From an uncultured Eubacteriales bacterium (GTDB lineage: Bacteria > Bacillota > Clostridia > Monoglobales > UMGS1388), in the NCBI GenBank assembly GCA_900551345.1, contig URVP01000045.1, forward strand, positions 1-9,686: 9,686 nt of DNA. Direction: 5' to 3'. A program made the translations under genes and the position numbers. The notes beneath the pieces were generated by a model, which was not told the origin of the DNA, searched no databases, and saw only the letters and a list, made by a program, of their open reading frames with translations. Shown here piece after piece: positions 4,980-9,686 of the stretch (positions are counted from its first letter, which is position 1; every line of letters begins with the position of its first letter).

Positions 4980-7502
4980 ATGAAAATTAGTTTTTCAACA
5001 CTTGCCTGTCCTGACTACTCTTGGTCAGACATCTATCCCATGGCAAAAGACTTGGGTTTTGACGGCATTGAAGTAAGAGGTATTGGCACCGAAACATGTG
5101 CATTAAAAGCAGATCCTTTCAAGGAATCGAAGCTACAAAATACCATCGAAAAACTAAGAAAGCTAAATCTGGAAATCCCTTGCCTATCAACCGGCTGCTG
5201 CCTGAGCGATACCGAAAAGCATGACGAGTACATGGCTGAAATAGAAGGTCATATTCTTCTTGCGGAAAAACTCGGCACTTCGTATATAAGAATTTTGGGT
5301 GATTATGATATAATGCCCGGAAATAATATTGATGACGATTATGTAGCGGAGTCTATGAAAACTCTGGTTAAATTGGCAGAGCAGCACGGAGTTATACTTC
5401 TTATTGAAACAAACGGTGTATATTCCGATTCAAAAAGACTTAAAGCTTTGCTTGATAAAATAAACAGTAAAAATGCGGCTGCACTTTGGGACATGCATCA
5501 TACATACAGATACATGAATGAAACAGCAGCTGATACTATCGAAAATCTTGGAGATTATATTAAATTTGTCCATGTTAAGGACAGCGTAATGAATGGGGAT
5601 ACTCCCGAATACCGCATGATGGGAAATGGAGATCTGCCTATTGACAAAATGCTTCGTACACTTAAAACAAAAGGCTACGAGGGATATATTTCACTTGAAT
5701 GGGTAAAAAGATGGTCAAGGAACCTTTCGGATGCAGGTGTGGTTTTCCCGCAGTTTGCTGATTACATGAAGCCTTATTGCAAAAAGCATAATTATCCTCT
5801 CCAGGATAATAACAGTAAAACGGGTAAATACATCTGGCCTAAGGAAACATTCATTGATTATACATTCCCTGATGTACTTGACCGAGTATGTGAAGAATTC
5901 CCCGAGCAGTATGCTTTCAGATATACAGAGCTTGATTATACCAGAACATACCCTCAGTTTAGAGATGATGTAGACCGCTTTGCAAGAGCTCTTCTTGCTA
6001 TGGGCGTTAAAAAAGGCGATCATGTGGCTATATGGGCAACCAATGTGCCTGCATGGTATATTACATTCTGGGCAACTACTAAAATCGGATGTGTACTTGT
6101 TACGGTAAATACTGCATACAAGATTCATGAAGCTGAGTATCTTCTCAGACAGTCTGATACTCATACGCTTGTTATGATAGACGGATATAAAGATTCTGAT
6201 TATGTGGCAATTATGAAGGAACTTTGTCCCGAACTTGAGACTTGCGAGCCCGGTAAACTTAATTCGGAGAAATTCCCATACCTTAAAAATATTATCACAA
6301 CCGACAGCAAGCAGAAAGGCTGCTGGACATGGGAGGAAGCTATGGCAAAAGCCGAGGAGGTTCCTTACAGCGAGGTTGATAAAATAAGAAAGACAATCGA
6401 TAAGCATGATGTGTGCAATATGCAGTACACTTCGGGAACAACCGGTTTCCCCAAGGGCGTTATGCTTACTCATTATAATGTTGTTAATAACGGCAAAGCT
6501 ATCGGAGACTGCATGGACTTGTCAACAGCAGATAAGATGATGATTCAGGTTCCCATGTTCCACTGTTTTGGTATGGTGCTTGCCATGACCGCTTCAGTTA
6601 CTCATGGTACCACAATGTCTCCTATTACTGCTTTTTCACCAAGAAAAGGTCTTGACTGCATCAATCGTGAAAAAATCACCTGCTTCCACGGTGTGCCCAC
6701 CATGTTTATTGCAATGCTGGGTCATGAAAATTTTGCAAAAACCGATTTCTCTCATATGAGAACGGGTATTATGGCAGGTTCACCCTGTCCCATACAGACC
6801 ATGCGTGAAGTTATCGAAAAGATGCACATGCCCGATATATGTATAACATACGGTCAGACTGAGGCTTCCCCGGCAACTACAATGAGCCGTACAACAGACA
6901 GTATAGAACAGCGTGTTAATACTGTTGGCCCTGCACTTTTCGGTGTGGAATGTAAAATTGTTGACCCCGAAACAGGAGAGGAACTTCCTGATAATGTGGA
7001 CGGTGAATTCTGTGCAAGAGGATACAATATTATGAAGGGTTATTATAAGATGCCCGAAGCTACCGCTGCCGCAATTGACAGTGAGGGATGGCTCCATTCC
7101 GGAGACCTGGCAAGACGTACGGAGGACGGATATTTTAAAATTACCGGCCGTATAAAAGATATGATTATCCGCGGGGGCGAGAATATCTATCCTAAGGAAA
7201 TTGAGGACTTCCTTTATACCCATCCCAAAATTCAGGATGTACAGGTTATCGGCGTTCCTGATAAGGATTACGGTGAGGAAATCATGGCTTGTATCATAAC
7301 AAAACCCGGTGAGACCATGACAGAGGAAGAGGTTAAGGACTTTGTCCGTGACCATATGGCAAAACACAAAGTGCCCAGATATGTAGACTTTGTAGATGCT
7401 TTCCCCATGAATGCCGCAGGTAAAATTCTTAAATATAAAATGCGTGAAGAAGCAGTTGAAAAGCTTAAACTTCAGGCAGCAAAGGATATAGAGACCGCCT
7501 GA
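4980..7502 (+). CDS. Fusion protein: xylose-isomerase-like TIM barrel plus acyl-CoA synthetase
   Basis: One uninterrupted 840-residue frame joins two enzymes. Residues 1-268 are an AP_endonuc_2/COG1082 TIM barrel with the usual metal-site positions: Glu143 (LIETNG), Asp171 (LWDMHH), His198 (FVHVKD), Glu240 (SLEW), plus GNGDLP (215-220). Residues 287-835 are an AMP-forming acyl-CoA synthetase (ANL superfamily): ATP loop YTSGTTGFPKG (483-493), YGQTEAS (624-630), SGDL (707-710), the hinge region GRIKDMIIRGGENIYPKEIE (723-742), and the adenylation lysine Lys815 in NAAGKILK. This half resembles medium-chain fatty-acyl-CoA ligases of Clostridia and would make acyl-CoA from acid, ATP and CoA. The linker (about 269-286) is short. 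AAAGGAAG (4964-4971) lies eight bases before the ATG, and no internal ribosome binding site is seen that would release the ligase alone. Both halves look active; the TIM-barrel substrate is unknown. Confidence 0.9.
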   Translation: MKISFSTLACPDYSWSDIYPMAKDLGFDGIEVRGIGTETCALKADPFKESKLQNTIEKLRKLNLEIPCLSTGCCLSDTEKHDEYMAEIEGHILLAEKLGTSYIRILGDYDIMPGNNIDDDYVAESMKTLVKLAEQHGVILLIETNGVYSDSKRLKALLDKINSKNAAALWDMHHTYRYMNETAADTIENLGDYIKFVHVKDSVMNGDTPEYRMMGNGDLPIDKMLRTLKTKGYEGYISLEWVKRWSRNLSDAGVVFPQFADYMKPYCKKHNYPLQDNNSKTGKYIWPKETFIDYTFPDVLDRVCEEFPEQYAFRYTELDYTRTYPQFRDDVDRFARALLAMGVKKGDHVAIWATNVPAWYITFWATTKIGCVLVTVNTAYKIHEAEYLLRQSDTHTLVMIDGYKDSDYVAIMKELCPELETCEPGKLNSEKFPYLKNIITTDSKQKGCWTWEEAMAKAEEVPYSEVDKIRKTIDKHDVCNMQYTSGTTGFPKGVMLTHYNVVNNGKAIGDCMDLSTADKMMIQVPMFHCFGMVLAMTASVTHGTTMSPITAFSPRKGLDCINREKITCFHGVPTMFIAMLGHENFAKTDFSHMRTGIMAGSPCPIQTMREVIEKMHMPDICITYGQTEASPATTMSRTTDSIEQRVNTVGPALFGVECKIVDPETGEELPDNVDGEFCARGYNIMKGYYKMPEATAAAIDSEGWLHSGDLARRTEDGYFKITGRIKDMIIRGGENIYPKEIEDFLYTHPKIQDVQVIGVPDKDYGEEIMACIITKPGETMTEEEVKDFVRDHMAKHKVPRYVDFVDAFPMNAAGKILKYKMREEAVEKLKLQAAKDIETA

Positions 7503-7540
7503 TAGCAGGCTGTATAAAGATTACAAATAATGGGTAGGTT

Positions 7541-7569
7541 TATGCCGGTGATAATTATTTACCGGTATG
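7541..7569 (+). other. Hairpin downstream of the fusion gene, no T-tract
   Basis: CCGGTGA (7545-7551) pairs with TTTACCGG (7559-7565 region, one G-T pair) and the stem extends outward through a G-T pair to about 11 bp. No T-run follows directly, so it is a poor intrinsic terminator. It may stabilise the 3' end or allow readthrough into the next gene. Confidence 0.4.
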
Positions 7570-7618
7570 GGCTTGCCCGTTATGTACAGAAAAACAAATT
7601 TTTTCAAAGGTGATTGAA

Positions 7619-8239
7619 ATGAAAAAAGAACAAAAGCAGAATAAAAACAAAAAAATTATTACCTCGGATATTCTGGTCATGCTGCTTATAGCCGGAGGCA
7701 TATTTTTGGTTCTGATAGGGTTTGTGTCATATAATTTCGGAGAGAGTGCGGGTATGCACAAGCAAGCTCAGATCCAAGAAGACGAAATAAACAGCGAAGT
7801 GTTGGAGTCCGCACAGAATCAGCAGGATATGCAGGAAAAATATAAGGATCAATTTGCGGTTGTTGTTGATGGTGCGCAAACACACGAATCTGAAAACCAA
7901 TATGATTTGACAATATATAAAAAGGATTATCCGCTTATCAATTATGGTTATACTTCAGGCGATGATTGGCAAGTAGTAATTAATCTTGACCAGACAAACC
8001 CGGAAGGAACATCTCTTGTTTGTGCCGATACAAATACTTTAAATCAATATTGTGAAAATTTATACACATATATATCGCCTCATAAAAACGAGGTTGAAAC
8101 GGATAACGCCATTTATGTGTTCCGCAACGGCCAGCTCTATGATATGATATATTGTGAAAGGGTTTATTTTACATCATCTGAATTTAAAGATGCTTTTGAA
8201 GAGATTCCGACATCACAGATGTCTGAATACTTTGAGTAA
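7619..8239 (+). CDS. Hypothetical single-pass membrane-anchored protein
   Basis: The 206-residue product is not one I recognise. A Lys-rich N-terminus (1-12) is followed by one hydrophobic segment (about 17-38, with a GG and several Ile/Leu/Val), which fits an uncleaved signal anchor with the rest outside the membrane. Residues 45-80 are Gln/Glu-rich and probably helical. The C-terminal part (81-206) is acidic, rich in Tyr and Asp, and looks like a compact alpha/beta domain (VVINLD, AIYVFRNGQLYDMIYCERVYF) with two Cys (135, 145) and a third at 179. The start is ATG 7619 because AAGGTGA (7607-7613) is its ribosome binding site; a GTG at 7610 in the same frame overlaps that site. It lies 116 bases after the fusion gene with no strong terminator between, so co-transcription is possible. 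Transcription ends at the hairpin 8242-8276. Confidence 0.75.
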   Translation: MKKEQKQNKNKKIITSDILVMLLIAGGIFLVLIGFVSYNFGESAGMHKQAQIQEDEINSEVLESAQNQQDMQEKYKDQFAVVVDGAQTHESENQYDLTIYKKDYPLINYGYTSGDDWQVVINLDQTNPEGTSLVCADTNTLNQYCENLYTYISPHKNEVETDNAIYVFRNGQLYDMIYCERVYFTSSEFKDAFEEIPTSQMSEYFE

Positions 8240-8241
8240 TT

Positions 8242-8277
8242 AAAAGGAGACAGTTCAATGTTAACTGTCTCCTTTTT
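8242..8277. terminator. Bidirectional intrinsic terminator
   Basis: A perfect 14-bp stem, AAAAGGAGACAGTT (8242-8255) with AACTGTCTCCTTTT (8263-8276), has a 7-base loop. The T-runs at the ends of the arms serve both directions. It begins two bases after the stop of the plus-strand membrane protein gene and lies 20 bases beyond the stop of the minus-strand small genes. Confidence 0.92.
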
Positions 8278-8296
8278 AAATTTACAGTTGTTTTAC

Positions 8297-8458
8297 TCAG
8301 CGGCGTAAAGGGTCTTCCAAATGTCTGAGAGATATTTCTCCTGCAAAGCGGAGAAGAGAGTCCTCTATAACTTTTTCAACAGGCAGATTAGCGTTTTTGG
8401 CAATTTGCTCAAAAAATTCGCTTACCTCAGGAGCCGGAACTATTCTGTATATCTTCAT
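8297..8458 (-). CDS. Hypothetical 53-residue protein, possibly ribbon-helix-helix-like
   Basis: This short frame encodes a protein beginning MKIYRIVPAPEVSEFF and ending LEDPLRR. Its ATG overlaps the TGA of the upstream small gene in a TGATG arrangement, a strong sign of translational coupling and that both are real. The pattern of a short strand (KIYRIV), a helix (EVSEFFEQIAKNA), a turn (NLPVE) and a second helix (KVIEDSLLRFAGEISLRHLE) is reminiscent of ribbon-helix-helix DNA-binding proteins such as small antitoxins and phage repressors. That is inference from pattern only, with no diagnostic motif. It has no clear ribosome binding site of its own. Transcription probably ends at the hairpin 8242-8276. 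Confidence 0.65.
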   Translation of the reverse strand: MKIYRIVPAPEVSEFFEQIAKNANLPVEKVIEDSLLRFAGEISLRHLEDPLRR

Positions 8459-8622
8459 CAAAGATGATTCTGGTCCACCCAGTCCTTTGCCTGAATCACA
8501 TTTTCAAGATCAGGCACAGTCATATTTGTTTCAGGCTCTTTATGGACACCTGTTGTGATAACATAAGTTTTATATAACCGCTCGTCCTGAGACGGCGCCG
8601 CATATTTATTTTTGTTTTCCAT
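8458..8622 (-). CDS. Small 54-residue protein, possibly DUF3787-like
   Basis: This short frame starts at ATG 8622 behind a very strong AGGAGGGG (8637-8630) with seven-base spacing. The protein has a polar N-terminus (MENKNKYAAPSQDERLYKTY), a central TTGVHKEPETN and a C-terminal segment VPDLENVIQAKDWVDQNHL. The ending, with an invariant-looking Trp48 in AKDWVDxN, resembles from memory the short clostridial family DUF3787, of unknown function; this is tentative. No membrane segment or signal peptide. It lies 67 bases downstream of the portal gene on the same strand and shares TGATG with the next small gene. Whether it is a phage or host gene is unclear. Confidence 0.75.
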   Translation of the reverse strand: MENKNKYAAPSQDERLYKTYVITTGVHKEPETNMTVPDLENVIQAKDWVDQNHL

Positions 8623-8629
8623 TTTGTTT

Positions 8630-8661
8630 CCCCTCCTGTACTATATATTATGCCGCAGGAG
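8630..8661 (-). promoter_or_regulatory. Ribosome binding site with possible pairing partner
   Basis: On the minus strand CTCCTG (8661-8656) is complementary to CAGGAG (8638-8633), which contains most of the AGGAGG of the 54-residue gene, with a 17-base loop. Such pairing could mask the ribosome binding site. A TAATAT element in the loop has no properly spaced -35, so a promoter is not called. Confidence 0.3.
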
Positions 8662-8689
8662 TGTAAAAAGAAAACAAGAATATGTTACC

Positions 8690-9686
8690 TTATAATGTTT
8701 GGCGGTCAGCAGTGTCACTAGTTTGAGTATTTACATATTTTTCATGGCGTTTCTTCATTTTTCGCACTTTATCAGCTGCTTGTTTTTCAGTGTATCCGTA
8801 CACATTCTTAAGATATTCTGCTTCGTCGATAATACCCTGCTCGAACTCTTTCGCTGCTCTGTCGCTCAGTGTGTCAATATCATCAATTATGCTGTCGTCA
8901 AATGATATGGAAACATCAAATCCGCTGCCTATTCCCAAAAGCTGTGCAATACCGTAAACTAAACCCTTTATTGCTTTTTCAAGTATAAGTTCGTGTTTTT
9001 GCATGTTTTGGAAAAGATCAGCTTTATTGTATTTAATTTCCGTTGCAGTTTTTGCTGAAATTTCTCCGTAATTGTAGATAATGCTTCCCAGTCCGCATTT
9101 ATATGAAAGCAAATTAAGCATTTTTTGCAGACCTTTTTCATGTGCATCTGCACGCAGTTCCATATTAATTTCTTTAAGGTCTGTAAGGGAACGGTCGTTT
9201 ATTGCATAAAATTCAGTATCATTATCGTCAAAAATAGGCGTTATCCCGTTTGTATCGCTGTGTATCTGTGCCATTCCGGCAGGTATTATTATTCTCTTTT
9301 TGCCCAGTCTGAATTCATTTGTGTAACTGTCAAAAATAAGGTCTGTCGCTTTTAGCAGGTCAATGCAGTTTGCAAATATGGAAATTCCCATGGGATTGTC
9401 AGGCTCCAGATTGTTTATTATGTTTGGCGTTATTATCTGAAACAGCGGTGTGCTGCTTCCCGTTCTAAACTCTGGCAATATGCCGTCAGGCAAAGGCACT
9501 TCGGTAAGTTTTCCTTTTTCATTTAAGAATATTTTGTTGCGCACTATGTATTGACCGCCCTCAAAAGTGTGAGTGTTAAGATAATTATAAAGTTTGCCGC
9601 TTAAATATTTCTCTCCGGCAAATGCGCACTCTGTTATAATGCCGTTTTCCCATGACAGAGGATAAATCATATCGCCTCTTACGTAG
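8690..9686 (-). CDS. Phage portal protein, A118/SPP1 Gp6-like, 5' part beyond window
   Basis: The frame is open through the right edge of the window (reading YVRGD before the first Met at 9670), so Met 9670 is internal and the N-terminal part, perhaps a third of the usual 450-500 residues, lies outside. The visible 331 residues match portal proteins that form the dodecameric DNA entry ring of tailed-phage heads. Landmarks, numbered from Met 9670: YPLSWENGIITECAF (3-17), NPMGISIFANCIDLLKATDLIFDSY in 92-116, NEFRLGKKRIIIP (118-130), FDDNDTEFY (147-155), INMELRADAHEKGLQ (168-182), KCGLG (191-195), KTATEI (207-212), LFQNMQKHELILE (219-231), and acidic ISFDDSIIDD (255-264). The C-terminal end looks natural. 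Downstream there is no minor capsid or head morphogenesis gene, as would follow in an intact phage of this type, so the element may be a prophage border or remnant. Confidence 0.9.
   Translation of the reverse strand, partial: YVRGDMIYPLSWENGIITECAFAGEKYLSGKLYNYLNTHTFEGGQYIVRNKIFLNEKGKLTEVPLPDGILPEFRTGSSTPLFQIITPNIINNLEPDNPMGISIFANCIDLLKATDLIFDSYTNEFRLGKKRIIIPAGMAQIHSDTNGITPIFDDNDTEFYAINDRSLTDLKEINMELRADAHEKGLQKMLNLLSYKCGLGSIIYNYGEISAKTATEIKYNKADLFQNMQKHELILEKAIKGLVYGIAQLLGIGSGFDVSISFDDSIIDDIDTLSDRAAKEFEQGIIDEAEYLKNVYGYTEKQAADKVRKMKKRHEKYVNTQTSDTADRQTL

Noticed and set aside
5715..6473. Minus-strand 252-codon open frame inside the fusion gene
   Set aside because: It is antisense to the highly conserved synthetase domain; its composition is typical of a shadow frame and no motif or ribosome binding site is seen.
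6780..7367. Minus-strand 195-codon open frame inside the fusion gene
   Set aside because: Same reasoning: antisense to the conserved C-terminal part of the synthetase.
4980..7502. The fusion as a frameshift or run-together of two genes
   Set aside because: The linker reads in frame with no stop, no internal start with a ribosome binding site, and both domains complete. An assembly artefact remains possible but has no support in the sequence.
9668..9670. Met at 9670 as the portal protein start
   Set aside because: The frame stays open to the window edge, no ribosome binding site is upstream, and the residues around it (YVRGDMIYPLSWENG) match the interior of portal proteins.
1..9686. CRISPR array, tRNA or rRNA genes, insertion sequences
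   Set aside because: No regularly spaced repeats, cloverleaf-forming segments, rRNA-like stretches or transposase motifs were found on reading both strands.

Overview
The window looks like a chromosomal segment of a low-GC Gram-positive anaerobe of the class Clostridia, probably a gut member. This rests on AT-rich intergenic DNA, strong AGGAGG-type ribosome binding sites, intrinsic terminators with T-tracts, extended -10 promoters, the MEP isoprenoid gene ispD, and protein families typical of that class. No rRNA, tRNA, insertion sequence or CRISPR array was seen. Genus cannot be called from the sequence alone.

Layout, left to right. (1) Positions 1-2076, plus strand: a hairpin terminator, a stand-alone sugar phosphate isomerase/epimerase-like TIM barrel (91-846), a terminator, then galE (941-1951) with its own extended -10 promoter and terminator. 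(2) 2249-2889, plus strand: a monocistronic unit for a 141-residue membrane protein with a C-terminal zinc ribbon. Its promoter, leader length and terminator closely resemble those of galE. (3) 2895-4785, minus strand: a two-gene operon of ispD (4725-4039) and a PL22-type oligogalacturonate lyase (4058-2895), overlapping by 20 bp, behind a clear promoter at 4785-4758. (4) 4916-8277, plus strand: a large 840-residue gene (4980-7502) that joins an intact xylose-isomerase-like TIM barrel to an intact acyl-CoA synthetase, followed by a 206-residue single-pass membrane protein of unknown function and a bidirectional terminator. (5) 8297-9686, minus strand: the 3' part of a phage portal gene running off the right edge, followed by two very small genes (54 and 53 residues) not previously delimited by length-based ORF calling. 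These share a TGATG stop/start overlap and end at the same bidirectional terminator.

How they fit together: the left and middle parts are ordinary housekeeping and carbohydrate genes (UDP-galactose/UDP-glucose interconversion, pectin-fragment breakdown, isoprenoid precursor synthesis), each in short separately promoted units. The right end is the border or remnant of an A118/SPP1-like prophage. The most unusual object is the TIM-barrel/acyl-CoA synthetase fusion. Both halves keep their expected active-site residues, which suggests a two-step enzyme that prepares and then CoA-activates a carboxylate, but the substrate cannot be read from sequence. I found no clear multi-gene novel defence or mobile system.
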